Positions 37,007-44,621 of a DNA stretch of 64,000 bases are shown here, in pieces. Every line of letters begins with the position of its first letter. Positions within the stretch are counted from its first letter, which is position 1. The notes below the pieces were generated by a model, which saw nothing but the letters and a program-made list of their open reading frames with translations, searched no databases and was not told the DNA's origin. This stretch comes from DASRJG01 sp032124015 (GTDB taxonomy: Bacteria > Acidobacteriota > Polarisedimenticolia > Polarisedimenticolales > DASRJG01). The stretch covers positions 1 to 64,000 of the forward strand of contig JAQBEH010000020.1 in assembly GCA_032124015.1 (NCBI GenBank). The letters run 5' to 3'. The translations under genes and the position numbers were made by a program.

Positions 37007-38032
37007 ATGAAGAACAGTCTCCATCTGCTCGTTCTCGCCGCCTGCGTTGCCGGGACGGCCTTCGCCGAATCGGCGCCTCCACCGGGCATGGTGTTCATTC
37101 CCGGCGGAACCTTCGCCATGGGGAGCACGCTTCCCGGCAGCGCGAGGGACGAGCAACCGGTGGTGCAGGTCACCCTCGATGGTTTCTGGATGGATGCCAC
37201 CGACGTGACCAACGCTCAGTTCCTGAAGTTCGTCAAGGCGACCGGCTACAAGACGATCGCGGAGCGACCGATCGATTGGGACGAGTTGAAAAATACCGTC
37301 CCACCCAACACGCCAAGACCCACCGACGAGCAGTTGCAGCCGGGGGCCGTGACGTTCTCGCCGCTGCCTGGCGCGATCGATAGGAGAGCCGAGGAGAGCT
37401 GGTGGGACTGGACGCGGGGTGCCAGCTGGCAGCGTCCCGAGGGCCCCGGGAGCGATCTTGCGGGCCGCGAGGATCACCCGGTCGTTCTCGTGGCCTGGGA
37501 TGATGCGGTTGCCTACGCGACATGGGCCGACAAGCGGCTCCCCACCGAGGCCGAATGGGAATACGCAGCCCGCGGCGGCCTCGCGGGCAAACGTTTCGCC
37601 TGGGGCGACGAGTTCAAACCCGGCGGGAAATTCATGGCCAACACGTGGACCGGCGTTTTCCCGGAAAAAAACACCGCCGAAGACGGCTTCGCCGGCACCT
37701 CGCCCGTCAAGACCTTCCCCGCCAATGGCTACGGCCTCTACGACATGGGCGGCAACGTCTGGAACTGGTGCAGCGATTGGTACCGGGTGGATACGCTCGC
37801 CCGTGCCAAGCTCGCAGGGAACACCGTCAACCCCATCGGTCCGAGTTCGAGCTACTCGCCTGGGCATCCCCTCCAGCAGGAACGAGTCGTCAAGGGCGGG
37901 TCTTTTCTCTGCAATGCGGACTACAGCGAAGGCTATCGGCCCAGCGCCCGACGCGGTTCCTCGACCGACACCGGCATGAGCCACATCGGATTTCGCTGCG
38001 CGAAGAGCGCAGCCAAGGCAGGGCCGAACTAG
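37007..38032 (+). CDS. Secreted formylglycine-generating-enzyme-like protein lacking one catalytic Cys
   Basis: FGE-sulfatase domain protein (SUMF1-like). A signal peptide covers residues 1-22 (MKNSLHLLVLAACVAGTAFA). The domain shows GMVFIPGGTFAMGS, RLPTEAEWEYAARGG, YDMGGNVWNWCSDWY and VVKGGSFLCN, ending GFRCAK. Authentic FGEs have a Cys-x4-Cys pair at the active site. Here the first Cys is present in GGSFLC, but the second position is Ser (CNADYS). It is therefore probably not a working sulfatase activator; other FGE-fold proteins have other roles. ATG 37007 is preferred for its GGAG site; ATG 36986 is an alternative. 341 residues. Confidence 0.8.
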   Translation: MKNSLHLLVLAACVAGTAFAESAPPPGMVFIPGGTFAMGSTLPGSARDEQPVVQVTLDGFWMDATDVTNAQFLKFVKATGYKTIAERPIDWDELKNTVPPNTPRPTDEQLQPGAVTFSPLPGAIDRRAEESWWDWTRGASWQRPEGPGSDLAGREDHPVVLVAWDDAVAYATWADKRLPTEAEWEYAARGGLAGKRFAWGDEFKPGGKFMANTWTGVFPEKNTAEDGFAGTSPVKTFPANGYGLYDMGGNVWNWCSDWYRVDTLARAKLAGNTVNPIGPSSSYSPGHPLQQERVVKGGSFLCNADYSEGYRPSARRGSSTDTGMSHIGFRCAKSAAKAGPN

Positions 38033-40587
38033 CCGCCCGCTCGCGGCCCTTCGACGAGCCTACGACACATCTCGGCCTGCCTGCGCCACGCGGCTTCCCC
38101 CGCGGGGTCCGCGCGCAGGGCGTCGAGTTGAGGTTCGTCGCATCCCAACCGGTAGAGGCCAAAGCGCGTTGCGCGAGTCGCCAAGGCGGCCTCGCGCGAG
38201 CGCTCCGCGTCCTTGTCGATCCCCGCGCGCACGTACAAAAGGTGAGCGTCGCGCTCTAAAGCGACCGCGGATCGAAGCGCCGGATCGGCGTCGTTTCCGA
38301 GGAGTTCGTCGATGGATCCTGGTGGCTGTGCGAGCAGGGTGGCGATCTCGCCATCCGACATCGTGCGGCCGTACCGGCGGAAGAACTCGATCCAGGGCCG
38401 GTCGTCGGTGATGAGGTCGGCGCCGGCGGACCAACGCGCAACCCCGGCACGATCGAGGAGGTAGGTCCCGAGAAGAGCTTCCGGGGTTTCGAAGTAGGCG
38501 TCGTCGAGGCTCGCTTTGGTCGTCGAAGATGCGTAGGCCGCCCGCAGGCTCGAGAGGTTCAGGCGCAGCGGTTGATCGGAGCCGATGAGAACCGCGTCGC
38601 GGATCGACGGCATCCAGAGTTGAACGTAAGGGAAGGCCTCGACGAACGTCCGGGCCGTCGCCTTCGCCGAAGCGAGGCTCTGCGCGTGAAGGGGGAGCCA
38701 CTGGGCCACCACACCTCCCGAAGCCAGGCGCGCGCGGCACAACCGGTAGAAGTCGAGCGTGTAGAGGTGAACCGATCCCGCCACGATCGGCGGGGGCGGC
38801 TCGAGCGTGATCACTCCGTAACGCCGGTCGGACAGCGCGAGGACGTGCCGTCCGTCCGCGTTCATGATCCGCACCTTGGGGTCACGATAGGCGGCCCGGT
38901 TCTCCCGGTCGAAGATGGGAAGCGCCGCGAGCACCGATTCGCTGAGATCGATCGCATCGATCGCGGTGACGGACTCGTGCGAGGCGAGCGCGGAGAGGGT
39001 GATCCCGGTCCCCACGCAGATGACGAGTCCGCGCGTCGGCGTGGGAGCGAACAGGGCGGGGAGGTGGCCTTCGGCCGCCATGTACCGCCAGACGGGCTTC
39101 ACCGTCGCCGTCATCGCGATTCCGTTGACGAGCACGCTCTTGGCGTCGGGATCGCGGAAGCCGTACTCGCGACGCACGACCGCAACGGTGTCGGTTGCAC
39201 CTTCCCGGTAGAACAGCGTTTCGCCGGTCGTTGCTTTCGATCGGCCGGTGCGGGAAAACGCCTCGATGTAGGGACGCGGTGGGAAAAAGACAACGAGTCC
39301 ACTCGCCGCGACGATCGCGACGGCCGCCCACCCCCTCGCCGTGCGTCCCCACGCGAGGATGGCGGCGATCGCGCCGGCGCTTGCGCCGAGCGTTGCGAGA
39401 AGGGCCAAGGAGCGAGACGCGCCCAACGCCGGGAGCAGCACGAGGCCGGAAACGAGGGCCCCCGCAATCGCCCCAGCGGTGTTGGCCGCGTAAACCGTTC
39501 CAACGGCGCTTCCGGCGCTCCCGGCGGCTCCGGAGAACACGCGGATCGCGAGGGGAAGGGCCATGCCGCAAAGGATCGTCGGAGGGAGAACAACCGGCCC
39601 GGCGTGGAGCACTCCACTCCACAGGAGCGCCGAAAAGCCACCTCCCTCGGACGGCGCGGTCAAAATACCGGGGAGCCAGACGACGCTCGCCGCGACGAAC
39701 GCCCCCGAGGCGAGTTGCACGACGGCGAGCGCCTTCAACGCGTCTTGGATGCGGCTTTCGAACCGGGCGAGAACCAGGGCCCCGATCACGAGCCCGACGA
39801 GAAAAAGCGAGAGCATGAGACTGAACGAGTAGGCGTAGGAGCGGAGCGGGAGCACGAGGAGTCGCGTCCAAACCACCTCGTAGCCGAGCGCCGCGGCGCC
39901 ACCGAGGGCGGCGATCGCGGCGACGATCGCACCCTTTGCGGGGTGCCGATCCGGAGTCTCCGATGCGGCCGCCTCGAGGGGCGCGCCGGGTCTCGTCGGG
40001 AGTGCCATGGCCACCGCCCCAACGGTAAAGGCGAGGCCAGCGCACAGCCAGCCGGTCGCCGAAACGCCGATCGCTTCGAACAAGATGAACCCGGCGAGCG
40101 CCGCCCCGAACGCCGCGCCGAGCGTGTTCGCGCCGTACAGCGTGGCGAGCGGGCCCAAAAGCCGCCCGCCGCCTCGAAGCAAGTGGCGCGTCAGAGCGGG
40201 GAGCGTCCCGCCCATCAGAATCGTCGGCGGCAGCAGCAGCACCGCGGCGATCGCCGCCGCCACCGCGAATCCGGCGGGGCCCGGGCCGGCGGCTCGCACC
40301 GGCGAAAGGAGGAGATCCCTGCCGTAGGTCAGAACGGCGACCGCGACAATACCCGTGAAGCCGACGCCAAGCTCCAGCACCGCGTAAAGACGTAAGGGGC
40401 GCGCCGTTTTGTCCGCCACCCGGCCGAAGATCGCGGCACCCAAGGAAAGCCCGCCGAGAAACGTCGCGAGGGTCAGAGCCGTCGCGGCGACGTCGCTTCC
40501 GACGTAAAGGGCGAGCTGCCGGCGGAAGACGATCTCCAGTCCGAGCGACGCGAACCCCGAGAGGAAGAACAAGCCAAGAATAATCAC
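38029..40587 (-). CDS. MFS-like membrane protein fused to a spermidine synthase-like domain
   Basis: 852 residues. The N-terminal half (to about residue 440) has two hydrophobic blocks of repeated transmembrane segments resembling the spermidine-synthase-associated MFS family (LSGFASLGLEIVFRRQLALY, PPTILMGGTLPALTRHL). From about residue 500, a SpeE-like Rossmann part appears: ICVGTGITLSALASHE, IDAIDLSESVL, MNADGRHVLAL and VHLYTLDFYRLCRARL. The classic GGGxG and the polyamine active-site Asp pattern are altered, so true spermidine synthase activity is doubtful. A C-terminal tail of about 140 residues follows. GTG 40587 is the start; no strong ribosome binding site precedes it. Function unknown, possibly an exporter or membrane-linked methyl- or aminopropyl-transferase. 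Confidence 0.8.
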   Translation of the reverse strand: MIILGLFFLSGFASLGLEIVFRRQLALYVGSDVAATALTLATFLGGLSLGAAIFGRVADKTARPLRLYAVLELGVGFTGIVAVAVLTYGRDLLLSPVRAAGPGPAGFAVAAAIAAVLLLPPTILMGGTLPALTRHLLRGGGRLLGPLATLYGANTLGAAFGAALAGFILFEAIGVSATGWLCAGLAFTVGAVAMALPTRPGAPLEAAASETPDRHPAKGAIVAAIAALGGAAALGYEVVWTRLLVLPLRSYAYSFSLMLSLFLVGLVIGALVLARFESRIQDALKALAVVQLASGAFVAASVVWLPGILTAPSEGGGFSALLWSGVLHAGPVVLPPTILCGMALPLAIRVFSGAAGSAGSAVGTVYAANTAGAIAGALVSGLVLLPALGASRSLALLATLGASAGAIAAILAWGRTARGWAAVAIVAASGLVVFFPPRPYIEAFSRTGRSKATTGETLFYREGATDTVAVVRREYGFRDPDAKSVLVNGIAMTATVKPVWRYMAAEGHLPALFAPTPTRGLVICVGTGITLSALASHESVTAIDAIDLSESVLAALPIFDRENRAAYRDPKVRIMNADGRHVLALSDRRYGVITLEPPPPIVAGSVHLYTLDFYRLCRARLASGGVVAQWLPLHAQSLASAKATARTFVEAFPYVQLWMPSIRDAVLIGSDQPLRLNLSSLRAAYASSTTKASLDDAYFETPEALLGTYLLDRAGVARWSAGADLITDDRPWIEFFRRYGRTMSDGEIATLLAQPPGSIDELLGNDADPALRSAVALERDAHLLYVRAGIDKDAERSREAALATRATRFGLYRLGCDEPQLDALRADPAGEAAWRRQAEMCRRLVEGPRAGG

Positions 40588-40673
40588 TGGGCGATTGTAA
40601 GCGTCTGGCGTGTTTTCGCCCGAATCCGTTTATCCTTCGCCCGCCTCCGAAAGTGAGAGAGGCGGGGGAGCCG

Positions 40674-41477
40674 ATGGCGCGTCTCGAGGTCCCGCTGCAA
40701 ACGATCGGGTTCATGGAAACAAGGCGCCGCGACCGCTGGTGGGTCCAGCCCTCGGTGGTCTTCACGATCCTGTCGAGCTTCTTGGTCTACGCGACGTGGG
40801 CCGCGTTCCAAAACGGGCACTACCACTTCGGAAACTACCTCTCGCCGCTCTATTCGCCCGAAATCTGGGGTGGATCCAAGCACGCACTCTTAGGCGGCAA
40901 GCCGGGATGGTGGCCCCCATGGCTCCCATTTTCTCCCGCCCTCATCATCCTTCCGTTCCCCGCACTGTTTCGATTCACTTGCTACTACTACCGGGGCGCC
41001 TACTACAAGTCGATGTGGGCCGACCCGCCGGCCTGCACCGTCGGCGAGCCCCGATCGAGCTACTGGGGCGAGAACCGTTTCCCGCTGATCCTGCAAAACG
41101 CCCACCGCTATTTCCTCTACGCGACGATGCCTCTTCTCATGTTCCTCGCCCATGACGCGTACCACGCGTTCTGGTTTTTCGACCCGGCAACCGGCCAGGA
41201 GCGGTTCGGCATCGGCGTGGGATCGATCGTCCTGACAGCCAACGTCGTTCTCCTTTCGGGGTATTCGTTCGGGTGCCACTCGTTCCGCCATCGCATCGGC
41301 GGCCACTTCGACACCCTTTCGCGCCACCCCATACGATCCCGGCTCTACGACTGCGCGAGTTGCCTGAACCGGGGGCACATGCGATGGGCTTGGCTCAGTT
41401 TGTTCATCGTGGCGTTTTCCGACATCTACGTCCGCATGTGCTCGATGGGGATCTGGACGGACTGGAGACTCTTCTGA
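40674..41477 (+). CDS. sdhC: Succinate dehydrogenase membrane anchor subunit, Sdh1-type
   Basis: A 267-residue membrane protein with about five transmembrane segments (VVFTILSSFLVYATWAAF, HRYFLYATMPLLMFLAHDAY, VGSIVLTANVVLLSGYSF and MRWAWLSLFIVAFSDIYV among them). It resembles the single large anchor of mycobacterial Sdh1, not the usual small SdhC/SdhD pair. Conserved His and Cys residues lie in the helices. ATG 40674 has GGGGAG immediately upstream. sdhA starts at the last base of its stop. I expect quinone reduction at this subunit; haem binding is unclear. Confidence 0.8.
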   Translation: MARLEVPLQTIGFMETRRRDRWWVQPSVVFTILSSFLVYATWAAFQNGHYHFGNYLSPLYSPEIWGGSKHALLGGKPGWWPPWLPFSPALIILPFPALFRFTCYYYRGAYYKSMWADPPACTVGEPRSSYWGENRFPLILQNAHRYFLYATMPLLMFLAHDAYHAFWFFDPATGQERFGIGVGSIVLTANVVLLSGYSFGCHSFRHRIGGHFDTLSRHPIRSRLYDCASCLNRGHMRWAWLSLFIVAFSDIYVRMCSMGIWTDWRLF

Positions 41478-43291
41478 TGGCGGACTACCCCACCGAAAAG
41501 CACGACGTCCTCGTCATCGGCGCCGGCGGCGCGGGCTTGCGCGCGGCGATCGCGGCCGCAGAGGCCGGGGCCTCGGTCGGCCTCATCTGCAAATCGCTCC
41601 TCGGGAAGGCGCACACCGTCATGGCGGAAGGCGGCGTCGCGGCAGCGTTGGGAAACGTCGACGACCGCGACAACTGGAAGGTCCACTTCGCGGACACGAT
41701 GCGCGGCGGCCAGTACGTCAACAACTGGCGGATGGCCGAGCTGCACGCACAAGAAGCGCCCGAGCGCGTCCGCGAGCTCGAGGCGTGGGGCGCGGTGTTC
41801 GACCGCACGGCGGACGGCCGCATCCTGCAGCGGAATTTCGGCGGCCATCGCTACCCGCGGCTGGCACACGTGGGCGACCGGACCGGACTCGAGATGATCC
41901 GCACGCTGCAGGATCATGCGATCCACCTCGGGATCCGTGTCTACATGGAGCACACGATCACCGCGCTTATGAAAAACGGCGATCGCATCGCCGGTGCGTT
42001 CGGCTACGACCGCGAGCGTGGCTACCTTCGCGTGTACGCTGCTCCAGCGATCGTCCTTGCGACCGGCGGTGTCGGACGGGCCTACACGATCACCAGCAAC
42101 AGCTGGGAGTACACCGGGGACGGGCACGCGCTCGCGTACCACGCCGGTGCCGACCTCATGGACCTGGAGTTCGTCCAGTTTCATCCCACCGGCATGGTCT
42201 GGCCCCCGAGCGTCCGCGGGATCCTCGTTACGGAAGGCGTGCGTGGGGAGGGAGGCGTTCTCCTCAACAAAGAGGGGCGCCGTTTCCTGTTCGACGACAT
42301 CCCCGAAAACTATCGAGGCCAGACCGCGGACAACGAAGAGGAGGGCTGGCGATACACGCAGGGGGACAAGAACGCGAGGCGCCCCCCGGAACTTCTGACT
42401 CGCGACCACGTGGCCCGCTGCATCATGCGCGAGGTCCGGGCCGGGCGGGGAAGCCCGCACGGCGGCGTTTATCTCGACATCGCCTGGATCGCGAAGCGGC
42501 TCCCGAAGGCCGCGGAGCACATCAAAAAGAAACTCCCGAGTATGTACCACCAGTTCAAGCAACTGGCCGGGATCGACATCACGAAAGAGCCGATGGAGGT
42601 GGGCCCGACGACGCACTACATCATGGGCGGGATCAGGGTGAACGGCGACACGCAGATGTCGACGGTGCCGGGCCTATTCGCTGCCGGAGAATGCGCGGCC
42701 GGCCTCCACGGCGCCAACCGGTTGGGGGGCAATTCTCTGTCGGACCTCCTCGTGTTCGGCAAGCGCGCGGGCGAGCATGCCGCCGCGTTCGCGAAACACC
42801 ACGAAGCCCGAAGCGTGAACGACAGCGAGATCGACGCCGCGGCCGACGCGCTGCTCGCCCCGTTCCAGCGCGGCGACGCGGGGGAGGCGCCGTATCGCAT
42901 CCAGCACGAGTTGCAGGGCCTCATGCAGGACAAGGTGGGGATCGTGCGGCGCGAGGCCGAAATGGAAGAGGCGCTCGCGGGAATCGAGAAACTCGCGATC
43001 CGGGCCGCGGCCGTCGGGGCGGCCGGGAACCGCGAGTACAACCCCGGCTGGCACACGGCCATCGACCTCGGCTCGATGCTCACCTGTGCTGCGGCCATCA
43101 CGCGCTCGGCATTGACGCGAAAGGAGAGCCGGGGCGGCCACTTCCGCGACGATCATCCAGACAAAGTGGCGGAATTCGGCACGTTCAACACTGTCTGCCG
43201 CAAGGGGCCCGACGGGCGCCTTGCCGTCGTTCGCGAGCCGATCCCGGAAATGCGCTCCGATCTCAAACGGATCATCGAGGAGAACGCGTGA
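41477..43291 (+). CDS. sdhA: Succinate dehydrogenase flavoprotein subunit
   Basis: Oxidises succinate to fumarate in the TCA cycle and passes electrons to SdhB. FAD motif VLVIGAGGAGLRAAIAAAEAG near the start; His46 in KAHTVMAEGG is the predicted covalent FAD site (E. coli His45); HPTGM and the substrate-site HRYPR and RGEGG motifs follow. GANRLGGNSLSDLLVFGKRAG is the capping family motif. 604 residues. A fumarate reductase direction cannot be excluded from sequence alone. Confidence 0.95.
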   Translation: MADYPTEKHDVLVIGAGGAGLRAAIAAAEAGASVGLICKSLLGKAHTVMAEGGVAAALGNVDDRDNWKVHFADTMRGGQYVNNWRMAELHAQEAPERVRELEAWGAVFDRTADGRILQRNFGGHRYPRLAHVGDRTGLEMIRTLQDHAIHLGIRVYMEHTITALMKNGDRIAGAFGYDRERGYLRVYAAPAIVLATGGVGRAYTITSNSWEYTGDGHALAYHAGADLMDLEFVQFHPTGMVWPPSVRGILVTEGVRGEGGVLLNKEGRRFLFDDIPENYRGQTADNEEEGWRYTQGDKNARRPPELLTRDHVARCIMREVRAGRGSPHGGVYLDIAWIAKRLPKAAEHIKKKLPSMYHQFKQLAGIDITKEPMEVGPTTHYIMGGIRVNGDTQMSTVPGLFAAGECAAGLHGANRLGGNSLSDLLVFGKRAGEHAAAFAKHHEARSVNDSEIDAAADALLAPFQRGDAGEAPYRIQHELQGLMQDKVGIVRREAEMEEALAGIEKLAIRAAAVGAAGNREYNPGWHTAIDLGSMLTCAAAITRSALTRKESRGGHFRDDHPDKVAEFGTFNTVCRKGPDGRLAVVREPIPEMRSDLKRIIEENA

Positions 43292-44031
43292 AGCCCGAGG
43301 CCACTTTCGGTGTTTGGCGCGGCGATCGCCAAGGCGGCGCCTTCGTGAACTACACCACGCCGATCGAGGAGGGCATGGTCGTACTCGATGCGATCCATGC
43401 GATCCAGGCCGATCAGGCCAACGATCTCGCGGTGAGGTGGAACTGCAAGGCCGGCAAATGCGGTTCCTGCTCGGCCGAGATCAACGGTATGCCGAAGCTC
43501 ATGTGCATGACCCGACTCTCCGATCTACCGCTGTCATCTCCTGTAACGGTGGAGCCGATGCGCGCTTTTCCGCCCGTTCGCGACCTCGTGACCGACGTCT
43601 CCTGGAACTTCGAAGCCAAAAAGACAATCCCGAAGTTCAAGCCCCGCGCCCCCGACGCCGCGGATGGCACCTGGCGCATGCAGCAGGAAGACATCGAGCG
43701 AGTTCAAGAGTTTCGCAAGTGCATCGAGTGCTTCCTCTGCCAGGACGTGTGCCACGTCCTGCGCGAGCACCAAGAACACTCGCGGTTCGTGGGGCCGCGC
43801 CTTCTGGTCTACACGGCGGCCCTCGAAATGCACCCCTTGGATGTCGGCGACCGAACCGACGGTGTGAAGCGCCTCCACGGTATCGGCTATTGCAACATCA
43901 CGAAATGCTGCACGAACGTCTGTCCCGAGAACATCGCCATTACGGACAACGCCATTATTCCGCTCAAGGAGCGGGTCGCCGACCGGTTCTACGATCCGTT
44001 GGGCCGGTTGTTCCGCCTGCTCCAGTGGTGA
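43288..44031 (+). CDS. sdhB: Succinate dehydrogenase iron-sulfur subunit
   Basis: Electron-transfer subunit with a [2Fe-2S] ferredoxin domain: C53, C58, C61 and C73 (WNCKAGKCGSCSAEIN; LMCM). The C-terminal domain has CIECFLCQDVC and CNITKCCTNVCPENI for the [4Fe-4S] and [3Fe-4S] clusters. 247 residues. GTG 43288 overlaps the sdhA stop by 4 bases. It is the last gene of the sdhCAB set. Confidence 0.94.
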   Translation: MKPEATFGVWRGDRQGGAFVNYTTPIEEGMVVLDAIHAIQADQANDLAVRWNCKAGKCGSCSAEINGMPKLMCMTRLSDLPLSSPVTVEPMRAFPPVRDLVTDVSWNFEAKKTIPKFKPRAPDAADGTWRMQQEDIERVQEFRKCIECFLCQDVCHVLREHQEHSRFVGPRLLVYTAALEMHPLDVGDRTDGVKRLHGIGYCNITKCCTNVCPENIAITDNAIIPLKERVADRFYDPLGRLFRLLQW

Positions 44032-44039
44032 GGTGATCC

Positions 44040-44549
44040 ATGGTAGAGACCTTCACGTTGAAACCGATCTCGCGGGAAGCGGTCCCGGCCGCCCTCGAGA
44101 AAGCCCACCGGTACCGCCTCCTCAACCAGCCGGTTCAGGCCGAAAGCATCTGCCTCGACATCCTCGCCGTAGACCCGGACAACGCCGAGGCCCTCGTGGC
44201 GCTGTTCCTTACGCTGACCGATCAGTTCCCAAGGCACATCCAGCCGGCGTTCGACCGCGCCCGCGCCTTGCTCTCGCGACTGCCCGACGCGTACTCGCGC
44301 GCCTACTACGAGGGGATCCTCTGCGAACGGCGGGGGAAAGCCCACTTCCGCTCGGGGAACCCCATGGCGGGAACGATGGCGTTCGAGTGGCTGGAAAGGG
44401 CGATGGGTTTCTACGAACGGGCCGAGGCGGTGCGCCCCCCCGAAGACGACGACGCGGTCTTGCGCTGGAACAGTTGCGCTCGCATGCGGATGGCCAACGA
44501 CAACATTCGCCCGCCGGTCGACGACAGGTCGGAGTCCATGCTCGAGTAA
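44040..44549 (+). CDS. Small helical-repeat (TPR-like) protein
   Basis: 169 residues, mostly alpha-helical. Residues 15-55 (AALEKAHRYRLLNQPVQAES, then ICLDILAVDPDNAEALVALF) look like a TPR unit, and a further helix pair is near the C-terminus. There is no signal peptide, membrane segment or catalytic motif. It begins 8 bases after sdhB and probably belongs to the sdh transcript. A role in assembly or regulation of the complex is only a guess. Confidence 0.6.
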   Translation: MVETFTLKPISREAVPAALEKAHRYRLLNQPVQAESICLDILAVDPDNAEALVALFLTLTDQFPRHIQPAFDRARALLSRLPDAYSRAYYEGILCERRGKAHFRSGNPMAGTMAFEWLERAMGFYERAEAVRPPEDDDAVLRWNSCARMRMANDNIRPPVDDRSESMLE

Positions 44550-44551
44550 TT

Positions 44552-44621
44552 GGGGACATTCTTCTTTTTCGCAACAAAGCTCCCCGGATACCGCTTTGTT
44601 GCGAAAAATAAGAATGTCCCC
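44552..44621. repeat. Long near-perfect inverted repeat (REP/RAYT-like hairpin)
   Basis: Two 28-base arms (44552-44579 and 44594-44621) are inverted copies with one mismatch, and one further C-G pair closes a 12-base loop. The outer ends read GGGGACATTCTT. It fills the gap between two convergent stops at 44549 and 44622 exactly. Sequences starting GGGGACATTCTT and folding like this resemble REP elements mobilised by RAYT transposases in other genomes (recalled, not searched). It would also act as a strong hairpin at the end of both transcripts. Confidence 0.75.

Noticed and set aside
38572..40395. 607-codon open frame on the plus strand opposite the MFS/SpeE gene
   Set aside because: The translation is rich in Arg, Glu and Gly with no hydrophobic core; the opposite strand encodes a recognisable protein.
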